Positions 1 to 7,528 of a stretch of 64,000 nucleotides of DNA are shown in pieces (position 1 is the first letter of the stretch; each line of letters begins with the position of its first letter). Source of the stretch: Clostridiales bacterium. GTDB lineage: Bacteria > Bacillota > Clostridia > Oscillospirales > Butyricicoccaceae. The stretch lies in the NCBI GenBank assembly GCA_022775385.1, contig JALFIV010000033.1, positions 1 to 64,000 on the forward strand, given 5' to 3'. A program made the position numbers and the translations under genes. The notes below the pieces were generated by a model. It was not told the origin of the DNA. It did not search any database and was given only the letters and a program-made list of their open reading frames with translations.

Positions 1-76
<76 letters not shown>

Positions 77-90
77 GTCTTGCGATATTG

Positions 91-119
91 ATTATAGCAC
101 TATTTTCCGGAGTCTGCAA
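91..119 (-). promoter_or_regulatory. promoter of tRNA-Ala
   Basis: On the minus strand TTGCAG (119-114) and a perfect TATAAT (96-91) are separated by 17 bp, placing the start about 8 nt upstream of the mature tRNA 5' end. Spacing and sequence fit a sigma-A promoter. Confidence 0.7.
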
Positions 120-137
120 GAATTTTTTCCAAGAATC

Positions 138-166
138 TTGACGGGAGCGCAATAATATGATATAAA
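138..166 (+). promoter_or_regulatory. promoter of the Fur-family gene
   Basis: TTGACG (138-143), a 17-bp spacer and TATAAA (161-166) form a near-consensus sigma-A promoter about 45 nt upstream of the regulator's start codon. The flank is AT-rich, but I do not see a convincing 7-1-7 Fur/PerR box. Confidence 0.65.
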
Positions 167-214
167 TTTAAAATAATTCCAGATTGTATTTGTAACTGTA
201 AAGGAGGACGGCAG

Positions 215-583
215 ATGACAAAGCAGAGGAGACTCATTGTTTCGATCATCCAGCAGTCAGACAAACACCTTTCGGCGGAAGAGATTTATGTACAGGCAAA
301 ACAGCAGATGCCGATGATTGTACTGGCAACGGTATACAACAATCTGAACGCATTGACCGATCAAAATGTCATCCGCCGCGTCAGCATGCACGGACAGAAG
401 GCATATTATGATAAGAATGTGATACCGCACGAGCACATTATGTGTGAGCGGTGCGGGGAAATTTCGGATGCGCATGTCGGTGATCTGACACAGCTGCTGC
501 GGGAGCGGTCGGGTCTGGATATCACATCGTACGAGCTCAACCTGCGTTATATCTGTGACGCATGCAAAGCAGCCGTTCCGTAA
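215..583 (+). CDS. Fur/PerR-family metal- or peroxide-responsive transcriptional repressor
   Basis: The 122-aa product has the Fur-family layout: an N-terminal winged helix (about residues 8-65, including ATVYNNLNAL) followed by a short dimerisation domain. Residues H72 and H74 sit next to C77-x-x-C80, and a second pair C114-x-x-C117 closes the protein. The four cysteines match the structural zinc site of Fur/PerR/Zur proteins. At 122 aa it is shorter than typical Fur (about 140-150 aa) and most resembles PerR-like proteins. GGAGG lies 8 nt before the ATG. Which metal or oxidant it senses cannot be decided from sequence alone. It is a single-gene unit ending at the shared terminator. Confidence 0.9.
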   Translation: MTKQRRLIVSIIQQSDKHLSAEEIYVQAKQQMPMIVLATVYNNLNALTDQNVIRRVSMHGQKAYYDKNVIPHEHIMCERCGEISDAHVGDLTQLLRERSGLDITSYELNLRYICDACKAAVP

Positions 584-598
584 AAATCCAAAACGAAA

Positions 599-631
599 AG
601 AGGTCAGAGCGAAAGCTCTGACCTCTTTTTT
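599..631. terminator. bidirectional terminator between the Fur-family gene and glgB
   Basis: A 12-bp perfect stem (AGAGGTCAGAGC/GCTCTGACCTCT) with a GAAA loop is followed by TTTTTT on the plus strand. On the minus strand it is followed by TTTTCGTTTT. It serves both convergent genes. Confidence 0.9.
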
Positions 632-650
632 GTCATATGGAAAGTCAGTA

Positions 651-2600
651 TCAGAATTTAAATACCGCGACGCCGTATGCCGGAAGCGGATACTCGACGT
701 AGTACGGCTGACCGTCGCACTCGCCGGCCTTTGCCTGATAGACCGCGGTCTCGGTGATCGGTCTGCCGTCGCCGTCCATGCTGCCGGATGCCAGAATGCG
801 GGTGTACTTCTTTCTCTTGGGTACACCGACACGGTAGTCCGGACGGTCAACCGGCGTGAAGTTGATGACAAACAGCAGGTTGTTGCGCTTGGTCGGGGAG
901 AAGCGGACGAAGCTGAAGATACTGCGGTCGCCGTCGTTGGCGTTAATCCACTGGAATCCGTCCCACGTATCGTCCATCGCGTTGAGCGCCGGATACTTCT
1001 TGTACATCTTCAGCAGCTCGGCGACGAATTCCGACAGCGCCTGATGACGCGGATCATCCAGACACGGCCAATCCAGTTCGCGGTCCTCGTTCCACTCGCG
1101 GCGCTGGCCGAATTCCTGTCCCATGAACAGCAGTTTCTTGCCCGGATGGCCGAGCATGAAGGTGTAGGCCGCCTTGAGGTTGGCGAACTTCATCTCGTCC
1201 GTACCCGGCATCTTTTCGATCATCGCACCCTTGAGGTGGACAACCTCATCGTGGGAGATGACAAGAACGTAGTTCTCGCTGTATGCATAGGTCATGGAGA
1301 AGGTCATCTTGTTGTGGTTGTATTTGCGGAAGTACGGATCGCACTTCTGATACTCCAAAAAGTCGTTCATCCAGCCCATGTTCCACTTGAGGTCGAAGCC
1401 GAGACCGCCGTCGACCGGAGAGCCGGTGACCATCGGCCATGCCGTGGACTCCTCAGCGATCATGACCGCGCCGGGGCGGCGCTGATGGACAACCGAGTTG
1501 AGATGGCGGAAGAATTCAATTGCCTCGAGGTTCTTGTTCTCACCGTACTGGTTGGCAACCCACTGACCGTCCTGTCTGCCGTAATCCAGATAGAGCATGG
1601 AGGCGACCGCATCGATGCGCAGACCGTCGATGTGATACTCGCTCAGCCAGTAGAGGGCGTTGGCAATCAGGAAGTTCTTGACCTCGTTGCGTCCAAAGTC
1701 AAACACCTTGGTTCCCCAGTCCGGATGCTCGCCCTTGCGCGGGTCGGCGTACTCATACAGCGGACCGCCGTCGAAGTTTGCCAGACCGTAGGCATCGCGC
1801 GGGAAGTGCGCCGGCACCCAGTCCAGAATGACGCCGATGCCGTGACGGTGCATATAGTTGACAAAGTACATGAAGTCCTTCGGCTGACCGTAGCGCGCGG
1901 TCGGCGCATAGTAGCCGGTGACCTGATAACCCCAGGAGGCATCCAGCGGATGCTCCGCAATGCCGATCAGCTCGACATGGGTGTAATTCATCTTTTTGAG
2001 GTATTCGGCCAGAACCGGAGCGAGTTCGCGGAAATTATAGAATCCCGGATCGTCCTCGTCCTTCGGTGCGTGCTTGCGCCAGGAGCCCGGATGCATCTCG
2101 TAGATCGCCATCGCGGACTTCTTGAAATTGAAGCTCTTGCGCGCCTCCATCCAGCGGGTGTCTCCCCACTTGAAGCCGTCAATCGAGGCGATGCGGGAGG
2201 CGGTGCCCGGACGCAGCTCGGAGCTGGTGCCGAACGGATCGCACTTGAGCGTCGTCTTTCCGTCCTGTCCGGTGACGGCATACTTGTACAGCTCGCCCTC
2301 CTTGAGCTTGGGGACAAACAGTTCGTAGATGCCGAGCGGCTCCAGACGGTTCATCGGATGTGAATTCTCATCCCAGCCGTTGAAATCACCGACAAGGTTC
2401 ACCGACTTGGCGTTCGGTGCCCAGACTGCGAAATAGACGCCGCGCTTGCCGTCGCGGACCGCAAAATGTGCACCCATCTTGCGGAAGATGTCGTAATGTA
2501 CGCCCTGACCGAACAGATACTGGTCGAATTCGGTGATCCACGGCTCCGTGTAAGGAGCCGGAGCGGGCTTTCCGGTTCGTTTGCTTGTTTTCTTCTCCAT
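651..2600 (-). CDS. glgB: 1,4-alpha-glucan branching enzyme
   Basis: This GH13 enzyme creates alpha-1,6 branches in glycogen. The 649-aa protein has an N-terminal CBM48-like module (roughly residues 45-135, with VNLVGDFNGWDE) and a GH13 barrel. The barrel carries DGLRIDAV with the nucleophile Asp, MIAEES with the acid/base Glu, and SHDEVVH with the third catalytic Asp. A C-terminal beta domain ends in GVAVFKF. I chose the ATG at 2600 because GGAG precedes it by 8 nt; a GTG nine bases upstream is possible. No other glycogen genes (glgA, glgC, glgP) are beside it, so here it is a lone transcription unit. Length fits the family (about 620-740 aa). Confidence 0.96.
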   Translation of the reverse strand: MEKKTSKRTGKPAPAPYTEPWITEFDQYLFGQGVHYDIFRKMGAHFAVRDGKRGVYFAVWAPNAKSVNLVGDFNGWDENSHPMNRLEPLGIYELFVPKLKEGELYKYAVTGQDGKTTLKCDPFGTSSELRPGTASRIASIDGFKWGDTRWMEARKSFNFKKSAMAIYEMHPGSWRKHAPKDEDDPGFYNFRELAPVLAEYLKKMNYTHVELIGIAEHPLDASWGYQVTGYYAPTARYGQPKDFMYFVNYMHRHGIGVILDWVPAHFPRDAYGLANFDGGPLYEYADPRKGEHPDWGTKVFDFGRNEVKNFLIANALYWLSEYHIDGLRIDAVASMLYLDYGRQDGQWVANQYGENKNLEAIEFFRHLNSVVHQRRPGAVMIAEESTAWPMVTGSPVDGGLGFDLKWNMGWMNDFLEYQKCDPYFRKYNHNKMTFSMTYAYSENYVLVISHDEVVHLKGAMIEKMPGTDEMKFANLKAAYTFMLGHPGKKLLFMGQEFGQRREWNEDRELDWPCLDDPRHQALSEFVAELLKMYKKYPALNAMDDTWDGFQWINANDGDRSIFSFVRFSPTKRNNLLFVINFTPVDRPDYRVGVPKRKKYTRILASGSMDGDGRPITETAVYQAKAGECDGQPYYVEYPLPAYGVAVFKF

Positions 2601-2705
2601 CTCTATCACTCCATATTATGATGATTGTCCAACAGTATGGATCGTGGTGCTTCTGGTTTTCGGCATACAGAAAATAGAAAACCGTTTTTCTGGATGCTCT
2701 TTTCT

Positions 2706-2734
2706 ATTATACTCCATTCCCAGCGTTTTGTAAA
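2706..2734 (-). promoter_or_regulatory. promoter of glgB
   Basis: On the minus strand TTTACA (2734-2729), a 17-bp spacer and TATAAT (2711-2706) stand about 105 nt before the start codon, leaving a modest untranslated leader. Confidence 0.7.
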
Positions 2735-2824
2735 TTCCAACAAGGAAAAATGTTTTGGGGATAGAAAATTGTGAGATTTTACAGGAAAGATGAGATAATT
2801 GTGGAATACTGTACAGAAATTCAG

Positions 2825-4111
2825 TTATTCGACGGGAATCCCGCACGGGATTCCGTTCCGGAGCGAGGTAATCCGGACCGGAATTTCTTTTCCCTGATGC
2901 GCATCCGGCTGTTCGAGCTGTACGGCGAAATGCCACCGGCTGTGACCGGACTGTGTCCCATGATGCGGACGCTCCGGAATAATCGGGATGGTTTTCCCCA
3001 CAAATCCGGACAGAAACCGCTCGGAGAGTACAGATGCAATCCCGCGCAGTTCCTCGGCGCGGCGTGCGCGCTCCGCCGGCGGGACGGAGTCCGGCATCGA
3101 GGCGGCCGGCGTGCCGGGACGCTCGGAATAGGGGAACACATGCAGGGTGGAAAACTCGATTTCCTGTACAAACCGTTTGGTCCGCTCCCATTCCTCCGGC
3201 GTCTCACCGGGGAAACCGGTGATGATGTCGGTGGTGACGGAGCATCCGGGAAATGCGGCGCGCAGACGATACACAGCCTGTGCATAGTCCGCCGTGGTGT
3301 AGCGGCGGTGCATGCGGCGCAGGGTGGCGTCGCAGCCGGACTGCAGGGAGAGGTGGAAATGCACGGCGAGATTGGGGAGCACCGAGAGACGGCGGCAGAA
3401 CTCCTCTGTCACGATGCGCGGCTCGAGCGAACCGAGCCGGAAGCGGACGTCCGGCGCCGTGCGGCACAGCGATTCGGTGATGTCGATTAAGGTTGGATGA
3501 TCCGGCAGATCCCGTCCGTAGCTGGCGATTTCGATGCCGGTCAGGACGATCTCGCGGACCGAACCGCGCAGAGACCGGCACTGCGCGAGACAGCGGTCGG
3601 GCGGGAGCGAGCGGACATGGCCGCGGGCGTACGGGATGATGCAGTAGGTGCAGTAGTTGTCACAGCCGTCCTGAATTTTGAGCAGGGCGCGGGTGTGTCC
3701 CGGGAGAATGCCGGCGGGAAGCTCCTCAAAGACCGGATGCGCTTCATTTGGTCTGACCGTACAGCAGGTCTGACGATCGCGGACGGCGTTTTCGCACAAG
3801 TCGAGGACATGGGCGCGGTCGGCAGTGCCGCACACGATAGTGATGCCCTCCAGAGACGCGGCAAAGTCCGGATCGGTCTGAGCCAGACAGCCGCACAGCG
3901 CGATGACGGCATCGGGATTGTTCCGGCGCATCCGGCGCAGCTCGCGCAGGTTTTTGCGCGTTCCTGCCGCCGTCACCGTACAGGTATTCAGAATACAGAC
4001 GTCGGCATCGCGGTCGACAACTGTGTGTCCGCGCTGCTGTGCCAGCTGGATGAGCGCCTGCGTTTCAAACTGGTTGACCTTACAGCCGAGTGTAGAAAAA
4101 CAAAACTTCAT
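2825..4111 (-). CDS. mtaB: tRNA t6A37 methylthiotransferase (MtaB-type radical SAM enzyme)
   Basis: MtaB converts t6A37 to ms2t6A in ANN-decoding tRNAs. The N-terminal UPF0004 domain has three cluster cysteines (TLGCKVNQFET, LNTCTV, LCGCLAQ). The radical SAM domain has the C-x3-C-x2-C motif in CDNYCTYCIIPYARG, and a short TRAM-like tail follows. The LGCKVNQFET signature separates MtaB from MiaB and RimO; a true MiaB lies at 27.6 kb. I chose the ATG at 4111 because the homologous region starts there; an in-frame ATG at 4135 would add eight residues. The product is 428 aa, normal for the family. The gene is divergent from the carboxypeptidase gene. Confidence 0.93.
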   Translation of the reverse strand: MKFCFSTLGCKVNQFETQALIQLAQQRGHTVVDRDADVCILNTCTVTAAGTRKNLRELRRMRRNNPDAVIALCGCLAQTDPDFAASLEGITIVCGTADRAHVLDLCENAVRDRQTCCTVRPNEAHPVFEELPAGILPGHTRALLKIQDGCDNYCTYCIIPYARGHVRSLPPDRCLAQCRSLRGSVREIVLTGIEIASYGRDLPDHPTLIDITESLCRTAPDVRFRLGSLEPRIVTEEFCRRLSVLPNLAVHFHLSLQSGCDATLRRMHRRYTTADYAQAVYRLRAAFPGCSVTTDIITGFPGETPEEWERTKRFVQEIEFSTLHVFPYSERPGTPAASMPDSVPPAERARRAEELRGIASVLSERFLSGFVGKTIPIIPERPHHGTQSGHSRWHFAVQLEQPDAHQGKEIPVRITSLRNGIPCGIPVE

Positions 4112-4149
4112 GATATCTCTCATTTCCTGTATCATAACAATGTCTTTTC

Positions 4150-4177
4150 ATTATACCAGATTCCGAAAAAGAAACAA
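4150..4177 (-). promoter_or_regulatory. promoter of mtaB
   Basis: On the minus strand TTGTTT (4177-4172), a 16-bp spacer and TATAAT (4155-4150) lie about 40 nt before the mtaB start. Confidence 0.6.
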
Positions 4178-4237
4178 GAAGCGCCGTTCTGATTTCAGAC
4201 AGGGATGCATACGCTGTCTTGAAACGGGGGATGAACC

Positions 4238-5371
4238 ATGAAGCGAATGGGATTGGCTGTCCTGCTCGGGCTCTGTCTGACAATAACGGCGCAGGCAGCC
4301 GGGCTCCCGGACGGCAGTGCGAAATCGGCGATTCTGATGGCGTCCGACGGCACGGTGCTGTATGAGTCCAACGCGGACGAATCGCTCCCGCCGGCATCCG
4401 TCACCAAGATCATGACCATGCTGCTGACGATGGAGGCGCTGGACGAAGGCCGTGTTCAGCTGACCGATATGGTGACCGCATCCGCCAATGCCTGCTCGAT
4501 GGGCGGCACGCAGATCTACCTCAAGGAAGGCGAACAGATGACGATGGACGACATGCTCAAGTCGATTGCCATTGGGTCGGCAAACGACGCGGCGGTCGCG
4601 GTCGCGGAGCATCTGGGCGGCAGTGAAGAAGGGTTTGTCAATCGGATGAACGAGCGTGCCGCGGAGCTGGGATGCACAGGGACGACGTTTGTCAATCCGA
4701 ACGGTCTGGATACCGACGGGGAGCAGACGCTGACGACTGCGCGCGATCTGGCGCTCATCTCGCGGGAGCTGATGAAGCACGAGAAGATCTACGATTACAC
4801 AACGACATGGATGGACACCGTGCGCGGCGGCGCGTTTCAGCTGGCGAACACCAACAAGATGCTGCGGCAGTATGACGGGATGACCGGACTCAAGACCGGA
4901 TATACGAGTGCAGCGGGATTCTGCATCTCCGCGACAGCGCGGCGGGACGGGATGGACTTAATTGCGGTGGTCATGGGCGAACCGGATAAGGAGTCGCGCA
5001 ATGCGGACATCACCGCGATGCTCAACTATGGATTTGCCGGATACGGGATGGTGCCGATTCTGTCGGAGACCGATGTGCTCCCGTCGTCGGCGGTCGCACT
5101 GGGGAAGAAGGACCGCGTTTCGGCGGCGCTGGCGGACGACACGCCGGTGCTGATGCGCAAGGAGCAGGCGGGAACGGTGGAGCGGACGATACGGATGGAG
5201 GAACAGCTCTCCGCGCCGGTGGAACCCGGGACAAAAATCGGAGAAGTGGTTCTGACGTCGAATGGAGAAGAAGTCGCACGACGGGACATTTTGACCGCCG
5301 AACAGGTGGAAAAGAAGGGAATCAGTGATATTTACCGCGATCTTCTTCGGTTTCTTTTGATGAAATCCTGA
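4238..5371 (+). CDS. D-alanyl-D-alanine carboxypeptidase (peptidase S11, low-molecular-weight PBP)
   Basis: A secreted or membrane-tethered enzyme that trims the terminal D-Ala of peptidoglycan stem peptides. Residues 1-22 are a signal peptide (basic start, hydrophobic core, AQA cleavage site). The three penicillin-binding motifs are present in order: SVTK (nucleophile Ser), SAN, and KTG in GLKTGYTSAAG. The C-terminal part resembles the PBP5-type beta domain and ends with a short amphipathic stretch (IYRDLLRFLLMKS) suited to membrane anchoring. Length 377 aa fits DacF/DacA homologues. The start follows a weak GGGGGATGAACC site. It is a monocistronic gene divergent from mtaB. Confidence 0.93.
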   Translation: MKRMGLAVLLGLCLTITAQAAGLPDGSAKSAILMASDGTVLYESNADESLPPASVTKIMTMLLTMEALDEGRVQLTDMVTASANACSMGGTQIYLKEGEQMTMDDMLKSIAIGSANDAAVAVAEHLGGSEEGFVNRMNERAAELGCTGTTFVNPNGLDTDGEQTLTTARDLALISRELMKHEKIYDYTTTWMDTVRGGAFQLANTNKMLRQYDGMTGLKTGYTSAAGFCISATARRDGMDLIAVVMGEPDKESRNADITAMLNYGFAGYGMVPILSETDVLPSSAVALGKKDRVSAALADDTPVLMRKEQAGTVERTIRMEEQLSAPVEPGTKIGEVVLTSNGEEVARRDILTAEQVEKKGISDIYRDLLRFLLMKS

Positions 5372-5411
5372 TTCCGTAACAGATTGTTTTGAAAATCTTC
5401 ACGAAAACACG

Positions 5412-5440
5412 TTGTTTTTTTGTAATGATTATGGTAATAT
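5412..5440 (+). promoter_or_regulatory. promoter of the small P-loop gene
   Basis: TTGTTT (5412-5417), a 17-bp spacer and TAATAT (5435-5440) lie about 38 nt upstream of the ATG at 5478. Confidence 0.6.
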
Positions 5441-5477
5441 TGAATCAACCTCAAAACACTACAGGAGGAATTACAAA

Positions 5478-5888
5478 ATGGTTAAAGTATTGATGGCTGC
5501 CGCTGGCAGCGGAAAGACTAAGGTTATTATCGACAGCGTTAACGCAGCAGCGGCCAAGGAGCCGGGTACTGTTGTCTGCATCGCAAAGGGTTCCGCCCTG
5601 AATCTCGATATCTCGCATGCAGCACGACTGGTTAACGTGTCTGATTATAGTGTCAGCGACTATTCGTCCCTGCTCGGCTTTGTCGCCGGTATCCACGCGG
5701 GCAACTACGACATCAAGGAGATCTTCATCGACGGTCTGTACAAGGTCGCACGCGATGAAAAGACCGAGGACGCCGAGAAGTTCATCCTCAAGCTGGATGA
5801 GTTCTCTTCCAAGCACGAAGTCAACTTCACCGTTTCCATGTCGGATGATGCCGCACTGGCAAGCGACGTGCTCAAGAAGTACATGTAA
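5478..5888 (+). CDS. small conserved P-loop protein of unknown function
   Basis: A 136-aa protein starts at the ATG at 5478, with AGGAGG 9 nt upstream. Residues 6-14 (MAAAGSGKTK region) form a Walker A motif. The remainder alternates strands and helices, with a Walker-B-like stretch EIFIDGLYK near residue 80. It contains only a minimal NTPase core and no partner domain. I recognise this type as a conserved, uncharacterised clostridial protein often labelled hypothetical or PilT-like, and no function can be assigned. It has its own promoter and a strong terminator, so it is a monocistronic and apparently well expressed gene. Confidence 0.8.
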   Translation: MVKVLMAAAGSGKTKVIIDSVNAAAAKEPGTVVCIAKGSALNLDISHAARLVNVSDYSVSDYSSLLGFVAGIHAGNYDIKEIFIDGLYKVARDEKTEDAEKFILKLDEFSSKHEVNFTVSMSDDAALASDVLKKYM

Positions 5889-5896
5889 CAAACAGC

Positions 5897-5931
5897 AAAG
5901 ACCTGCCGGCTGTTCCGGCAGGTCTTTTTTT
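5897..5931 (+). terminator. terminator of the P-loop gene
   Basis: The stem AAAGACCTGCCGG/CCGGCAGGTCTTT with a 5-nt loop is followed by a T-run. In the minus direction it could also assist termination of the DUF4363 gene. Confidence 0.88.
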
Positions 5932-5940
5932 GCGCTCTTT

Positions 5941-6321
5941 TTAAAACAGATTGCCGAGTGTCACGGTCTCGGAGCGGAGCAGATCCGCAACCGACTCGCT
6001 CAGACCGGACAGCTCGATGAGATAACCGGCGTGGTCGTCCGTCCGGCTGCCCTCCTCGGCGCGGGCGAAGTTCGAGCACACCTCGTCCAGCTGTTTTTCA
6101 TTGATGGTCGCACTGAATATCGCTTCGGCACGGTCGTAGTTCCGCCTCGCCTTCGACAGACTCTGATAGGAGCGCGCCCAATCTCCGCCGTGCGCCGCTT
6201 CCAGCGCAGTGTCCAGCTCATCGGTGATGGTCCGGACGGTCGATTTCAGATAACAGATGTTGCCGATGCCGGCGGCGGTCACGACGGACAGCAGAATCAG
6301 AGAAATCCACAGACGCTTCAT
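5941..6321 (-). CDS. DUF4363 family membrane-anchored protein
   Basis: The 126-aa product starts at the ATG at 6321, which overlaps the upstream DUF421 stop in an ATGA arrangement, so translation is probably coupled. Residues 3-22 form one N-terminal membrane segment (LWISLILLSVVTAAGIGNIC). The rest is a helical extracytoplasmic domain rich in short heptad-like helices, with conserved-looking W and Y residues (DWARSYQSLSKARRNYDR). I match it to DUF4363, commonly found next to DUF421 genes in Clostridia. No enzymatic motif is visible. A role with its partner at the cell envelope or in the spore is inference from that pairing. Confidence 0.78.
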   Translation of the reverse strand: MKRLWISLILLSVVTAAGIGNICYLKSTVRTITDELDTALEAAHGGDWARSYQSLSKARRNYDRAEAIFSATINEKQLDEVCSNFARAEEGSRTDDHAGYLIELSGLSESVADLLRSETVTLGNLF

Positions 6322-7004
6322 GACGCCGCCCCTTTCCATTTCGGCTGGATGAACTGATTGCCGGCATCGTCCAGCGTGAACAGATAGACATCGTCAAACG
6401 AGCCGCAGTGGGCGCGTCTGCACTGGGCGCGCAGCCAGTCTTCATCCTTGCCGAGCACCTGCAGATTTTGACTGATTACGGTGCCGTTTGCAATCAGGAT
6501 GAGGGGAATGCCGGCCTCCGGCGGATTCAGACCGGTCTGTGCGGGGGTGACCGGCTGTGCCTCCGCTTTCAGAAGGACGCTGAGCTGTCCGTTGGTCTCG
6601 ACGATGGCGTAGCGGATGTCGGAGATTTTGGAGGCACCGGCGAGACGCAGCGCTTCCATCAGATCGTCGACCGACAGACGCAGATCCTTCATCATCTTCT
6701 GGTCGACCGTCCCGTTTTTGATGATGATGCAGGGATTGCCGCAGAGGATGCGGCGGGCACGGCTGCTGACACGGCACAGCGTCGCGAGCAGAACCTCGAG
6801 ACAGACCAGCGTGATCAGCGGAATGATGCCGTTGAACAGCGGGACGGCGACATCCTGCAGGGGGATGGAGGCAAGCTCGGAGACCAGAATGGTGACGGCG
6901 AATTCCGAGGTGGAAAGCTCGCCGAGCTGGCGTTTTCCGGACAGACGGAGACCGAACACCACCGCGAAATACAGAAGAATGGTTCGAAGAAACAGCAGCG
7001 TCAT
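6318..7004 (-). CDS. DUF421 domain membrane protein (YetF/YkjA-like)
   Basis: The 228-aa protein has three N-terminal membrane segments within residues 1-80, including the family signature RLSGKRQLGELSTSEF. A cytosolic two-part C-terminal domain follows: the YetF core with IIIKNGTVDQKMMKDLRLSVDDL, then a DUF3290-like extension ending in FTLDDAGNQFIQPKW. DUF421 proteins of spore formers (YetF, YdfS, YkjA and the 2Duf proteins) affect spore heat resistance or inner membrane properties. Applying that here is inference. It is the first gene of a two-gene operon with the DUF4363 gene, with overlapping stop and start codons. Confidence 0.85.
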   Translation of the reverse strand: MTLLFLRTILLYFAVVFGLRLSGKRQLGELSTSEFAVTILVSELASIPLQDVAVPLFNGIIPLITLVCLEVLLATLCRVSSRARRILCGNPCIIIKNGTVDQKMMKDLRLSVDDLMEALRLAGASKISDIRYAIVETNGQLSVLLKAEAQPVTPAQTGLNPPEAGIPLILIANGTVISQNLQVLGKDEDWLRAQCRRAHCGSFDDVYLFTLDDAGNQFIQPKWKGAAS

Positions 7005-7151
7005 GCGAACCCCTCCTTTGCATGCGTCATGCGGATTTGGTATCCTTGCAGAGTTTTCCGCGGAACGCCAAATTTTATTCTGATCACGGGATATTATTTG
7101 GAACGGATGGAGAAATCAAAGGAAATCATCCAAAATAATGAGAAAACCTGT

Positions 7152-7179
7152 TGACATTTCCACAAAAAGAGATATAATA
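7152..7179 (+). promoter_or_regulatory. promoter of the ilvB T-box leader
   Basis: A perfect TTGACA (7152-7157), a 16-bp spacer and TATAAT (7174-7179) place the start near 7186, giving a leader of about 340 nt before ilvB. Confidence 0.85.
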
Positions 7180-7185
7180 TTAAGC

Positions 7186-7457
7186 AATCGAAAAAAGCAA
7201 ATGCAGAGACCGGAATAGTAGCATCCTGGAGCTGTCAGAGAGCTGTCGGCTGGTGAGAGACAGCAGCGAGAGGAATGTGAATGTCATCCGTGAGCAGTTT
7301 GGGCGAACGGGATCTCCCAAGTAACCGAAATCGGGTCAGCCTCCGTTACAGGGCAAGCATTAAGCAGTTTTTTGCCGATGCGTTCGAGTGGCCGTCCTTT
7401 CCGGCGGCAATAAGAGTGGTACCGCAGAGTTTATCTTTGTCTCTTTCCGAGACGAAG
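7186..7457 (+). promoter_or_regulatory. T-box riboswitch controlling ilvBN
   Basis: The leader shows the T-box order. Stem I (about 7205-7290) carries the AGTA and GAA strands of a specifier loop and a distal AGAGAG/GGTGAGAG region. Further helices follow, and the T-box bulge AGAGTGGTACCGCA is at about 7413-7426. Its TGGT pairs with the uncharged tRNA NCCA end. The specifier region at 7283-7288 reads GTCATC: GTC gives Val and ATC gives Ile, and I cannot settle the register by eye. Both are end products of the pathway. A competing terminator follows at 7435-7467. Uncharged Val- or Ile-tRNA would therefore raise ilvBN expression. Confidence 0.9.
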
Positions 7458-7467
7458 ATTTTTTTTT
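7435..7467 (+). terminator. T-box-controlled intrinsic terminator
   Basis: The stem CTTTGTCTC/GAGACGAAG, with a 5-nt loop and one G-U pair, is followed by nine T. It is the regulated terminator in front of ilvB. Confidence 0.88.
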
Positions 7468-7528
7468 GCACTTCCGTTTGCTTTTTTCACCGTACCGAAT
7501 CAATATCAAATGTTCAGGAGTGATTGCA

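Noticed and set aside
161-190. Fur/PerR autoregulatory box before the Fur-family gene
   Set aside because: The AT-rich sequence does not match the TTATAATNATTATAA dyad closely enough to claim.
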